From: Jiella flava
Lineage (GTDB): Bacteria > Pseudomonadota > Alphaproteobacteria > Rhizobiales > Rhizobiaceae
Length of the DNA: 64,000 bases
Direction: 5' to 3'
Assembly (NCBI RefSeq): GCF_017349315.1
Contig: NZ_JAFMPP010000016.1
Span: forward strand, 1-64,000
Position numbers and translations under genes: made by a program. Each line of letters starts with the position of its first letter. The stretch's first letter is position 1. Below the pieces are notes generated by a model. The model was not told the origin of the DNA. It made no database searches and worked only from the letters and a program-made list of their open reading frames with translations. This document shows positions 31,871 through 40,135 of this stretch, one piece after another.

Positions 31871-31908
31871 GCATCGGCCCGAACATCGAAAGCGACTTTC
31901 GGCAAAGC
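31871..31908 (+). repeat. Partial copy of the ~105-bp interspersed repeat
   Basis: GCATCGGCCCGAACATCG and ACTTTCGGCAAAGC match the 5' part of the repeat seen complete at 44598, 55406, 60251 and 61586. The remaining two thirds are missing, so this is a truncated or decayed copy in the rpoH-carD gap. Confidence 0.5.
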
Positions 31909-32037
31909 CCGGGCCGGGGACTCAATCAAAGCGCGCGTTCGTTGCACACCCTATGGAACGCACTCCGCGCTCAAGGACGCGCCGACCCGTCGGGGAGCTG
32001 TGCCGTCGTGATCCGCAGCTTTGCGGCTGCGACCGCC

Positions 32038-32631
32038 TCAGGCAGCCTCTTCCTGCTCCTCGTCGGCATCGTCGGCCTCGACCTCGGTCTCGGCTGCGCC
32101 CTTCGGGCCCCGCTTCGGACCCTTGTTGAGGTTGACCTCGATCAGACGGACCGCCTCGGTCTCCGACACTTCGTTGACGGCGGCCAACTCGCGCGCCATG
32201 CGACCGAGCGCGGCCTCATAGAGCTGACGCTCGGAATAGGACTGCTCCGGCTGGCTTTCGGCGCGGTAGAGATCGCGCACCACCTCGGCAATCTGGATCA
32301 GATCACCGGAATTGATCTTCGCGTCGTATTCCTGCGCCCGGCGGCTCCACATGGTCTTCTTCACGCGGGCCCGGCCCTGAACCACCTTCAGCGCACGATC
32401 GACGAAATCGGTCTCGGACAGCTTGCGCATGCCGACGGACTTCGCCTTGGCAACGGGCACTTTCAGACGCATCTTGTCTTTTTCGAAGTCGATGACGAAG
32501 AGTTCGAGCGTCATTCCCGCGACAACCTGCTCTTCGATCGCGACGATCTGACCAACGCCGTGCGCGGGGTAGACGATGCTCTCGCCGGTCTTGAAACCCT
32601 GACTGACCGTTGCCTTCTTCTGACTGCTCAT
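32038..32631 (-). CDS. carD: CarD-family transcriptional regulator (CdnL-like)
   Basis: A 197-residue protein. The N-terminal CarD/TRCF RNA-polymerase interaction domain (about 8-70: FKTGESIVYPAHGVGQIVAI, then LELFVIDFEKDKMRLKVPV) is followed by the helical DNA-contact domain with the characteristic Trp in KKTMWSRRAQEYDAKINSGD. A disordered acidic tail of about 30 residues ends the protein. CdnL/CarD binds the polymerase beta lobe and stabilises the open complex, notably at rRNA promoters. Clear ATG at 32631. It follows fdxA after a long 605-bp space, so it likely has its own promoter. Confidence 0.95.
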   Translation of the reverse strand: MSSQKKATVSQGFKTGESIVYPAHGVGQIVAIEEQVVAGMTLELFVIDFEKDKMRLKVPVAKAKSVGMRKLSETDFVDRALKVVQGRARVKKTMWSRRAQEYDAKINSGDLIQIAEVVRDLYRAESQPEQSYSERQLYEAALGRMARELAAVNEVSETEAVRLIEVNLNKGPKRGPKGAAETEVEADDADEEQEEAA

Positions 32632-33236
32632 ACGCTTTTTCTAACTCCCTGTTGTGCCGGGCCGAAACAGCCGCTAGACACGGGCGGTGGCTCACATGCC
32701 ACCGATTTGCGACGACCCTGAAGAAGGATCGACAGATCGCAGTCGCGAGGCGCCGGGACGTCGACCTGACCTCTTGGCAAGCGGCATGAAACAATCCGGT
32801 TCGCTGGGAGAACCGCCGACATGGCTGCTGAGGGGGAGACGCCCTTTCGGATAGCCATCCGATGCCATGGTCGGCAGCGGATGTTGCAGTGCCGTGGCAC
32901 CCGACTGTGGGCACGACCATACAATATTCCACCGGAAAATTCAAGAATTACGGGGGTATGCCGCAATTGTGCAACGCAGCGCCCGAATTGTCCCATTTGT
33001 GAACGATCCGTCCGAGCGCGCTGGAACGGTCTTCACCATAAGGAAATAAAAGATTCGAGCAGTCACCGCATGGCAGAGCTTTGCCAATGCGAAGACGGCG
33101 TCAGGCTGAGAATAACGTCAGGGCGGATGTCCAAGGTCGCGCGACAGACCAATGCTACGGCAACCGCTTTTCGATTCTGATGCCGGCAGGCGAGCCATGC
33201 GCGAGGCACGCAGCCGGCATGCGTATCGGCGATAGA
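32632..33236. other. Long spacer between carD and fdxA
   Basis: About 600 bp without a supported gene. It should contain the carD promoter. The 32915-33075 part is AT-richer than its surroundings. Short ORFs on both strands have no motifs. I found no tRNA, terminator or riboswitch. Confidence 0.4.
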
Positions 33237-33575
33237 TCAGTCGCCCTGGCCAGCTTCGGCCGAGAAATATTTCTCCAGTTTGCCCTCCTCGCCGTCGAAT
33301 TCTTCGGCATCGGCGGGCGTATCGCGCTTGATCGTGATGTTGGGCCACTTGGCGGCATATTCGGCATTGAGCGTCAGCCACTTGTCGAGACCAGGCTCGG
33401 TATCGGGGCTGATCGCCTCGGCCGGGCACTCTGGCTCGCAAACGCCGCAATCGATGCATTCGTCGGGATGAATGACGAGCATATTCTCGCCTTCATAGAA
33501 GCAATCGACCGGACAGACTTCGACGCAGTCCATATATTTGCAGCGAATGCAGTTGTCGGTCACGACGTAAGTCAT
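33237..33575 (-). CDS. fdxA: 7Fe ferredoxin
   Basis: A 112-residue FdxA-type ferredoxin. The N-terminal segment [18 protein letters not shown] supplies the 3Fe-4S ligands plus the distal Cys of the second cluster. [12 protein letters not shown] supplies the 4Fe-4S ligands. The acidic C-terminal extension (about 60-112) is usual for alphaproteobacterial FdxA. Soluble electron carrier; the partner is unknown. It lies between the S4-domain gene and carD, an order conserved across Rhizobiales. Confidence 0.95.
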   Translation of the reverse strand: MTYVVTDNCIRCKYMDCVEVCPVDCFYEGENMLVIHPDECIDCGVCEPECPAEAISPDTEPGLDKWLTLNAEYAAKWPNITIKRDTPADAEEFDGEEGKLEKYFSAEAGQGD

Positions 33576-33789
33576 CGGTCATCCTCATCAGCGCGTCGCC
33601 CCAAAAGGCGCTGCGGCAGTCGCGCGCCATGTTCAAAACACGCGCGGCATCCTTTGCCTGTGGACCTAGCCACTCACCTAGCGCCTTGCAAGCGCAAAGC
33701 ATGCTGTCCAGAGCCCCGCTTCGGCAAAGTTGTTCCACCATGATGCTGATCGAACCGATCGGCGCAGGACACAGCGCCGCCGTCCCGCC

Positions 33790-34236
33790 TCAAGTCGGAA
33801 AGCCGCCCTTAAGCCGCACCAACGCTCGCCGATCCTTTTTGGACGGCCGGCCGGCATCCGCTTCCGGCGCAGGCACCTTTGCATAGGGCGGTGTCGCCGA
33901 TGCCGCATCGGCCGTCTCGCCCGCCAGGTCTGCAGCTGCGGCCGGGGAGCGATCGAGATAGAGCATTGCAGCCTCGCTCGCCGGCCCACGCCGGGTGCCG
34001 GGCTGGCGCACCTCCAGCAGCCTTACCGAGCGCGCATAGGAAACGGTCAGCGTATCGCCGACCCGGATCTGGCGAGCGGGATTGTCGATCTTGTCGCGAT
34101 TGACCCTGACACCACCTGCCAGGATCAGCTTCTGCGCCAAGGTTCGCGACTTCACGATCCGGGCAAAGAACAGCCATTTGTCGACCCGCTGGCTGCCTGC
34201 GCCGGCCACCGGGTGGACCGCGTCCGTCTCACTCAT
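33790..34236 (-). CDS. S4-domain RNA-binding protein (Hsp15-like)
   Basis: A 148-residue protein. The S4 domain (about 14-75) shows QRVDKWLFFARIVKSRTLAQ, LILAGGVRVNRDKI and VGDTLTVSYARSVRLLEV, the Hsp15/HslR pattern. The second half is Ala/Pro-rich and ends in basic SKKDRRALVRLKGGFPT. Hsp15 binds stalled 50S subunits carrying nascent tRNA. Start ATG at 34236 is chosen; a longer frame from 34293 adds 19 residues without homology. It follows the helicase gene by 138 bp and precedes fdxA in the same direction. Confidence 0.88.
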   Translation of the reverse strand: MSETDAVHPVAGAGSQRVDKWLFFARIVKSRTLAQKLILAGGVRVNRDKIDNPARQIRVGDTLTVSYARSVRLLEVRQPGTRRGPASEAAMLYLDRSPAAAADLAGETADAASATPPYAKVPAPEADAGRPSKKDRRALVRLKGGFPT

Positions 34237-34374
34237 GAACGGGCTCTCATCGCCGACGCCCCTCGTCGCATCCTGCGCGCTCCATGAACGCAATCGGCTG
34301 CGACGCTGCTCTCACTCTTTCATTCCAGGCACTGCGCCGTGCCGACCATCGATCGCGATCGTCGGCCCGACAGC

Positions 34375-37300
34375 TCAGCGGCCGAGCTTTTCCTTCAGCG
34401 CGGCGAGCTTGGCGAAGGGCGAATCGGGATCGATCCGCTGCGGAGCCTTTTCACGCCGATTGCCGCCATCGCCCTTGTCGCGCTTGTCGCGCTGGGGACC
34501 GCGACCTGGCCCGCGATCGGGACGATCGTCAAAATCCTTGCCGTGCCGCGGCTTGCCCTTGCCGCCGCCTTTGCCGTGACGCTGTCCGCGCCCTTCGCCA
34601 TCGCCATCGTTGAACCGGCGTCTGCCCTCCCCGGCCCCGCTCTCGCCGGACGCGCCTTGGCCCGCGTGATCGGGCTTGCGGCCGCGCCGGCCGTGCCGAT
34701 TCTGACCCGCATGGCGATCGCCGCGATGGGGTCGCCAAACCTGGATCAGCCGTGGCTCGGCTGGCTCCGCGGCCTGCGCCGATGCTTCGCTCGCGGACGC
34801 CGCCGTGTCGTCAGCCTTCGGCGCCGTGTCGGTGTCAGTCTCGGCCGAAGCCGTGTCCGGCTGGGCCATGGGATCAGCAGCGACATCGTCGCCCTTCACG
34901 ATGCCTTCAGCCGAAACCCGCTCGGCCGTGTCCGGCGCCTCGGCAGCCGGCGTTGCCGTCGGCCTATCATCACCATGAGGCTCGGCAGAAGCGTCAACCA
35001 CAACCGGCGCCATAGCCTCAGCAACCGGTACCGACGCGGGCGCAACGTCCGCTGTCACCGCTTCGCCCGTGCTCTCGCTCGACGTCGGCGCAGCGTCGCC
35101 GGCAACCGCCGTGCTCGTGCTCTCGGCCTGAGAAACCTGCGGTGCCGCGGCGCTGGCGGCAGCCTCGGCCGCCTTGCGCTGAGCCTCGGCTTTTTCCGCA
35201 GCATCACGCCGAGCCGCGTCCTCATCGAGCCGTTTCAATTCCGCCTCGACCGAGTCCGCCTCGATGCCCTGCGGGCGATAGCCGAGCCCTTTCAGGATCT
35301 CTTCCATGTCTTCGGCAGTCGCGCCGAGGATCGACATCATCGCCGGCGTCACCAAAAACTGCGAGCCGTTATAGCCGCCCTCCGGCCGTTTGCCGGTGCC
35401 GGGCTTCCAGGCGAGCGCCGGGCGGATCAGATCGGCAAGGCGCTCGAGAATGTCGACCCGCACCGCGCGCCGACCGAGCAGACGATAGCCCGCCAGTTTG
35501 TAGAACACCGGATCATAGCTTGTATCGGCCACTGACGAGGTGCGGCCGGTCGCCAGAAGATGGGTGACGTCGCCAAAGCCCGGCCGGTCGCGGCCGTCGT
35601 TCTGAATCGCCCAGAGCAGAGTCAAAAGGCCGGCAGGCGCGGGCTTGATCAGCGTCGGCACGAAGATGTGGTAGGCGCCAAAGCGCACGCCAAAGCGCCG
35701 AAGCGCCGCGCGGGCGGCCTGATCGAGCGAACGCACCTCTTCGGCAACGTCGCGGCGCTGCAAGATGCCGTATTCCTCGACCAGACGATAAGCAAGGCCC
35801 CGGGCGACACCTTCGAGCCCGTCACCTTGCTTCAGATCGGCGAGCGGCTTCAACACGGTGGAGACCTGGTAGGTGACGAAGCGCTCGACGCGGCTTGCCA
35901 CCATGTCGCGCGCCGGGCCGGTCAGCTGTTCATCGGCGAGCAGCACGACGCGCGGCTTCAGCGCATCTTCACCGCTCGTCAGCGTCGCCACCGGCGCGCC
36001 GAGCCAGCGCACCAGCCCGTCGGAGCCGAGCGCCAGGTCACCATTCGGCGAATTGGCAAATCGATCGGCACGTTTGTCGAACTCGCCCGCCAGCGCCTTT
36101 TGCGCTGCCGTGCGCACGGCCCGGCCGTCCGCGCCTTCCGCCTTGGTGTCGGGGGAGAAGCGGAAACCCTGCAGTTCGCCCACGGCATGGCCCTCGACCG
36201 ACACCGTACCGTCGCTGGCGATCTCTGCTTCCATGAATGCGTTCTCTCTCAGCCGCTTCATCAAGACGCTTGTCCTGCGGTCTACGAATCGTTTCGTCAA
36301 CCGCTCGTGGAGGGCGTCGGACAATCGATTCTCGATGTCGCGCGTCTTTTCCTGCCAGTGTGTCGGATCGGCCAGCCAATCGGGCCGGTGGGAAATGTAG
36401 GTCCAGGTGCGAATTTCGGCGATCCGCTGCGACAGCGTGTCGAGATCGCCCTCGGTGCGATCGGCCCGATTGACCTGGGCGGCCATGTAATCTTCAGAGA
36501 CCCGGCCGTTTTCGACGATGTCGTGATAGATCGAGGCGATGATCTCGGCATGCTGGGCGGGCGCGATGCGGCGGTAGTCGGGAAGCTTGCAGGCCTCCCA
36601 CAGCAATTCGACGCGCTTGGCCCCCTTCGCCTTTTGCGCCACCTCGGGCACCCGCGACAAAAATTCCAGCGCCCGCTGATCGACCGCCGGCAGCGCCTTG
36701 GTCAAGGACGGGTTCGGCGGCAGTTGCTCCAGGCTGTCCTTCAAGGCGTCGAGCGAAGCAAAATCCAGATCGCCGCTCCGCCACTGGATAACCTTCACCG
36801 GCGCGAAGGCATGGGCCTCCAGCGCCTCGACCAGTTCGTCCGGCAGAGGATCGACCTGACCGGTGACGCCAAACGTGCCGTCGCGCACATGGCGGCCGGC
36901 CCGGCCGGCGATCTGGCCGTATTCGGCGGCGCTCAGCTGGCGATACTGAAAGCCGTCGAACTTCCAGTCCTGGGCGAAGGCGACATGGTCGACGTCGAGA
37001 TTGAGCCCCATGCCGATGGCATCGGTCGCGACGAGGTAATCGACTTCGCCGGATTGATAGAGCGCGACCTGGGCGTTGCGGGTGCGCGGCGACAGTGCCC
37101 CGAGCACCACCGCCGCCCCGCCCCTTTGGCGCCGGATCAGCTCGGCGATCCCATAGACCTCCTCGGCCGAAAAGGCGACGATGGCCGAGCGCCGGGGCAG
37201 CCGGGTGATCTTTTTCGACCCGGCATAGATAAGGTTCGACAGGCGCGGCCGGGTTTGAGTACCGAGGCCGGGGATCAGCTGATGCAGCACCCCCTGCATG

Positions 37301-37719
37301 GTCGAGGCGCCGAGCAGCAGCGTTTCCTGAAAACCACGGGCGGTCAGAATCCGGTCGGTGAAGACATGGCCGCGTTCGAGATCGCCGGCAAGCTGCACCT
37401 CGTCGATGGCGACGAAGGCGGTGCCCGGCTTGCGCGGCATCGCTTCGACCGTGCAGACGAAATAGCGGGCTTTCGGCGGCCGGATCTTCTCCTCGCCGGT
37501 GATCAGCGCGACATGGCCGGCGCCGACCCGGTCGCAGACCTTCTGATAGACTTCGCGGGCAAGAAGCCTGAGCGGCAGGCCGATGGTGCCCGAGCCATGA
37601 GCGATCATCCGCTCGATGGCGAGATGGGTCTTGCCGGTGTTGGTCGGCCCGAGAACGGCAGTGACCGTCGCGTCGGCGGGGAGATCCATTGTGCTTTGCG
37701 GAAGGGACAATCGGCTCAT
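34375..37719 (-). CDS. SUV3-like DEAD/DEAH-box RNA helicase
   Basis: A 1114-residue superfamily 2 helicase. Motif I is LGPTNTGKTHLAIERM near the N-terminus, the DEVQ form of motif II is AIDEVQLAGDLERGH, and motif VI is EYGQIAGRAGRHVRDGTFG. These match the mitochondrial SUV3/alphaproteobacterial helicase family. An SUV3 C-terminal domain follows to about residue 800. The last 250 residues are low-complexity, first Ala/Glu/Thr-rich then Gly/Arg/Asp-rich (RGG-like), suited to RNA binding. Likely role is RNA turnover. I start at the ATG (37719) because the 53 upstream codons are Pro/Ala-rich and unrelated. Confidence 0.92.
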   Translation of the reverse strand: MSRLSLPQSTMDLPADATVTAVLGPTNTGKTHLAIERMIAHGSGTIGLPLRLLAREVYQKVCDRVGAGHVALITGEEKIRPPKARYFVCTVEAMPRKPGTAFVAIDEVQLAGDLERGHVFTDRILTARGFQETLLLGASTMQGVLHQLIPGLGTQTRPRLSNLIYAGSKKITRLPRRSAIVAFSAEEVYGIAELIRRQRGGAAVVLGALSPRTRNAQVALYQSGEVDYLVATDAIGMGLNLDVDHVAFAQDWKFDGFQYRQLSAAEYGQIAGRAGRHVRDGTFGVTGQVDPLPDELVEALEAHAFAPVKVIQWRSGDLDFASLDALKDSLEQLPPNPSLTKALPAVDQRALEFLSRVPEVAQKAKGAKRVELLWEACKLPDYRRIAPAQHAEIIASIYHDIVENGRVSEDYMAAQVNRADRTEGDLDTLSQRIAEIRTWTYISHRPDWLADPTHWQEKTRDIENRLSDALHERLTKRFVDRRTSVLMKRLRENAFMEAEIASDGTVSVEGHAVGELQGFRFSPDTKAEGADGRAVRTAAQKALAGEFDKRADRFANSPNGDLALGSDGLVRWLGAPVATLTSGEDALKPRVVLLADEQLTGPARDMVASRVERFVTYQVSTVLKPLADLKQGDGLEGVARGLAYRLVEEYGILQRRDVAEEVRSLDQAARAALRRFGVRFGAYHIFVPTLIKPAPAGLLTLLWAIQNDGRDRPGFGDVTHLLATGRTSSVADTSYDPVFYKLAGYRLLGRRAVRVDILERLADLIRPALAWKPGTGKRPEGGYNGSQFLVTPAMMSILGATAEDMEEILKGLGYRPQGIEADSVEAELKRLDEDAARRDAAEKAEAQRKAAEAAASAAAPQVSQAESTSTAVAGDAAPTSSESTGEAVTADVAPASVPVAEAMAPVVVDASAEPHGDDRPTATPAAEAPDTAERVSAEGIVKGDDVAADPMAQPDTASAETDTDTAPKADDTAASASEASAQAAEPAEPRLIQVWRPHRGDRHAGQNRHGRRGRKPDHAGQGASGESGAGEGRRRFNDGDGEGRGQRHGKGGGKGKPRHGKDFDDRPDRGPGRGPQRDKRDKGDGGNRREKAPQRIDPDSPFAKLAALKEKLGR

Positions 37720-37825
37720 GAGCCCGTTGGTCTGAAGGTCGCGGCGAGCGCCGCGGGAGAAGGGCCACGAAAAGGGCGCGGCCAAGGCGGTGCCGGCGCG
37801 GCCGGCCAAAGCGCCCGGCGCTGTG

Positions 37826-38017
37826 TCAGGCGGCGTGGCGCTCGAGCTGTCGGCGGTTGACGTCCCGCAGATAGGCATCGGCCGCGCGGCGGCTGCGGCG
37901 CTCCTTGAGATACAGCCGGATCAGGCCGATCCAGCCGACGGCGAACATCGCGGCGATCGTCATGAAGGCGACGATGACGAGCGCGACCGCCGCCACATAC
38001 AGCGCGTCATTGAGCAT
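37826..38017 (-). CDS. Small single-pass membrane protein
   Basis: A 63-residue protein with one long hydrophobic helix, about 6-36 (LYVAAVALVIVAFMTIAAMF then WIGLIRLYL), followed by a very basic tail (KERRSRRAADAYLRDVNRRQ). That predicts an inner-membrane protein with a cytosolic C-terminus. Its start overlaps the previous gene by 11 bp. No family recognised. It lies in the place between glyQ and the helicase where related genomes often carry glyS. Confidence 0.65.
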   Translation of the reverse strand: MLNDALYVAAVALVIVAFMTIAAMFAVGWIGLIRLYLKERRSRRAADAYLRDVNRRQLERHAA

Positions 38018-38387
38018 TCGCCTCGACCTCCTTCAAGCCATCGATCTGCCAGGTCACGTAGCGAGCGAGATCACGATCCTCGGCGAGATCGCGCCATGAC
38101 TGCAGCACATCCATATCATCCTCCTCGCTGATATAGTGCAACAGCAGCGGCAGTGCCATTTCGCGGGTCGAGCGGTTTTCCGCCGCATCGAGCAGCAAGG
38201 CGAAGGCGGCGCGCTTGCCGCCGGCATCGGCGCCGGCGAACAGCTCGGCGGATTTGGCGAGGATGTCCAAGCCGTTCTTGCGCCGCGCCATCAGCGCCTG
38301 CCAACAAGCGATCAAAACGCCGAAGCTGCCGATCGCCGGCAAAGCGAGGTTGCGAGCAACCTCGGACAGGCCGATCAGCGGGTCCAA
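38007..38387 (-). CDS. Hypothetical membrane-associated protein downstream of glyQ
   Basis: A 126-residue protein. Residues about 10-33 ([20 protein letters not shown]) form a membrane helix or signal anchor, followed by a soluble helical part with [15 protein letters not shown] and the acidic [18 protein letters not shown]. It overlaps glyQ by 13 bp and the next small gene by 11 bp, so the three are translationally coupled. I do not recognise the family. Coupling to a tRNA synthetase gene does not by itself imply a translation role. Confidence 0.65.
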   Translation of the reverse strand: MDPLIGLSEVARNLALPAIGSFGVLIACWQALMARRKNGLDILAKSAELFAGADAGGKRAAFALLLDAAENRSTREMALPLLLHYISEEDDMDVLQSWRDLAEDRDLARYVTWQIDGLKEVEANAQ

Positions 38388-39397
38388 GTCGCCCCGCCCG
38401 CCTCGGTGGAGAGGAAGGCCTCGCCGCAGGCCTTGGCGAGATTTCGCACCCGCAAAATATAGCTCTGGCGCTCAGTCACCGAGATGACGCCGCGCGCATC
38501 CAAGAGATTGAAGACGTGAGAGGCCTTGATGCACTGGTCATAGGCCGGCAGCACACAGCGATGCAGGGCCGCCCCGCCGCTCGTCCCGCAGCCCTCCCCC
38601 TGAGGCGCCGCGGCAACCGGCCTCGAAGCCTCATCCTGAGGTGCGGGCGGAGCGAGCCTCGAAGGGTCGCCCGCCGCCAGGATCGCCCAGCATTCGTTTT
38701 CCGCATCGATGAAATGCTGGTGCAGCATCTTGGTGTCGGCGATCTCGAAATTGTAGCGGGAATATTCCTGCTCGGCCTGCAGAAAGACGTCGCCATAGGT
38801 CACCTTCTCGGCGCCCTCGCGGCCGTTGAAATTGAGGTCGTAGACCCTGTCGACGCCCTGGACATACATCGCCAGGCGTTCGAGCCCATAGGTCAGCTCG
38901 CCGGCGACGGGCGCGCATTCGATGCCGCAGACCTGCTGGAAATAGGTGAACTGCGAGACTTCCATGCCGTCGCACCAGCACTCCCAGCCGAGCCCCCAGG
39001 CGCCGAGCGTCGGGCTTTCCCAATCGTCCTCGACAAAGCGGATGTCGTGCAACCCGGTATCGATGCCGATCGCCTCCAGCGAGCCGAGATAGAGCTCCTG
39101 CAGGTTCGACGGATTAGGCTTCAGGATCACCTGATACTGATAATAGTGCTGCAGCCGGTTGGGGTTTTCGCCGTAGCGCCCGTCCTTCGGCCGCCGGGAC
39201 GGCTGCACATAGGCGGCGTTCCAGGGTTTCGGCCCGAGCGCGCGCAAGGTGGTCGCCGGATGGAAGGTGCCGGCGCCGACCTCCATGTCATAGGGCTGCA
39301 GCACCGCGCAGCCGTAATCGGCCCAATAGCGATGCAGCGTCAGGATCAACGCCTGAAACGAACGGCGCGGGTCCATATGGGGAGGCGTGTCTGACAT
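38375..39397 (-). CDS. glyQ: Glycyl-tRNA synthetase alpha subunit with repeat-derived insertion
   Basis: A 340-residue class II synthetase alpha chain that charges tRNA-Gly together with the beta chain. Landmarks are [78 protein letters not shown] and, near the end, [20 protein letters not shown]. GlyQ is usually about 300-310 residues. The excess is a block of about 35 residues (roughly 235-270, with [17 protein letters not shown]) encoded by two tandem palindromic repeats. The ATG at 39397 is used; upstream codons lack homology. The beta-subunit gene glyS is not downstream. Confidence 0.94.
   Translation of the reverse strand: MSDTPPHMDPRRSFQALILTLHRYWADYGCAVLQPYDMEVGAGTFHPATTLRALGPKPWNAAYVQPSRRPKDGRYGENPNRLQHYYQYQVILKPNPSNLQELYLGSLEAIGIDTGLHDIRFVEDDWESPTLGAWGLGWECWCDGMEVSQFTYFQQVCGIECAPVAGELTYGLERLAMYVQGVDRVYDLNFNGREGAEKVTYGDVFLQAEQEYSRYNFEIADTKMLHQHFIDAENECWAILAAGDPSRLAPPAPQDEASRPVAAAPQGEGCGTSGGAALHRCVLPAYDQCIKASHVFNLLDARGVISVTERQSYILRVRNLAKACGEAFLSTEAGGATWTR
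38599..38664. repeat. Two tandem palindromic repeats inside glyQ
   Basis: Two 30-bp units, each CCTGAGG, 15 variable bases, CCTCGAAG, lie 36 bp apart (38599-38628 and 38635-38664). The second has GTGCGGGCGGAGCGAG-type content. Units of this shape are scattered intergenic palindromes in Rhizobiales. Here the spacing is a multiple of three and the frame is kept. Confidence 0.75.
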
Positions 39398-39814
39398 TGC
39401 GCAGCGATCCGGCAGAAGGCCCGGCCCCAAGCGCCGAGCAAAACAATCGCCCGCGAGTTGCCATGCAGGCGAGCGACCGGTCAAGGCTTGGCGTGGGGAA
39501 GAGTGCGAGGGATCGTCGGAATGATCGGGCCGAACGCCGAATGGCTGCTCTGGGGCGGTTGAGCCGAGAAGCTGCCGTAGCGTGCTCGACCCACTCAAGC
39601 GTTTCAAGGATCTGGAAGGACCGGCGGAAACCGGACCTGCGGCTCTAAAGCCGGAACGGCCGAGGCTCCTTTTCAGCGGCCGGCAGAAAACGCCCTGGGC
39701 TCGTTTTGGTTTGTCAAAATCGTAAGCTTACCTAAATATGTGCAACGGAGGGTGGCGACGGCGTTCCTGTCCCGGCCCCGCAGGGATGATCGCAATGCGA
39801 AGAGGAGGAAGGCG
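39398..39814. other. Divergent gap between glyQ and the PAAR gene
   Basis: About 415 bp that should contain promoters for glyQ (leftward) and the PAAR cluster (rightward). An AT-rich patch lies at about 39700-39740. No consensus promoter pair stands out. Confidence 0.4.
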
Positions 39815-40129
39815 ATGCCGCCAGCCCATCGTCAAGGCGATATCGGCTCCGGCCACGGCTGTCATTTTCCCCCGTCTGCGGCGACCGGCGGCAGTCCGGA
39901 TGTGTTCACGAACGGCCGCCCGCAGATGCGGGTGGGCGACACCTACGCGCCCCGCTCTTGCGTCGCCGGCCATGCCGGGCCGCACGGCCGGGCCCTCGCC
40001 CAGGGCTCGGCCTCGGTCTTCATCAACGGCCGCAAAGCGGGCCGGCTCGGCGACGAAGGGCCCGGCGGCGGGCGGGCATCCTGCCAGAAATCCATGGCGG
40101 GGCAGTCGACGCCCTTCGTCAGGGGCTGA
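39815..40129 (+). CDS. PAAR-domain protein (T6SS spike tip)
   Basis: A 104-residue PAAR protein starting MPPAHRQGDIGSGHGCHFPP. The repeating turns end in SPDVFTNGRPQMRVGD and SASVFINGRKAGRLGD, with His and Cys residues (GHGCHF, SCVAGHAGPHG, ASCQK) placed as zinc ligands near the tip. PAAR proteins sharpen the VgrG spike of type VI secretion systems and carry effectors. A strong GAGGAGGAAGG site precedes the ATG. The DUF4123 adaptor gene follows 6 bp later. No other T6SS component is in the window, so this is an orphan effector island. Confidence 0.92.
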   Translation: MPPAHRQGDIGSGHGCHFPPSAATGGSPDVFTNGRPQMRVGDTYAPRSCVAGHAGPHGRALAQGSASVFINGRKAGRLGDEGPGGGRASCQKSMAGQSTPFVRG

Positions 40130-40135
40130 CGGCGG

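Noticed and set aside
35560-37860. A 766-codon frame opposite the helicase gene
   Set aside because: Same antisense pattern; the helicase strand has full Walker and motif VI residues, the other has none.
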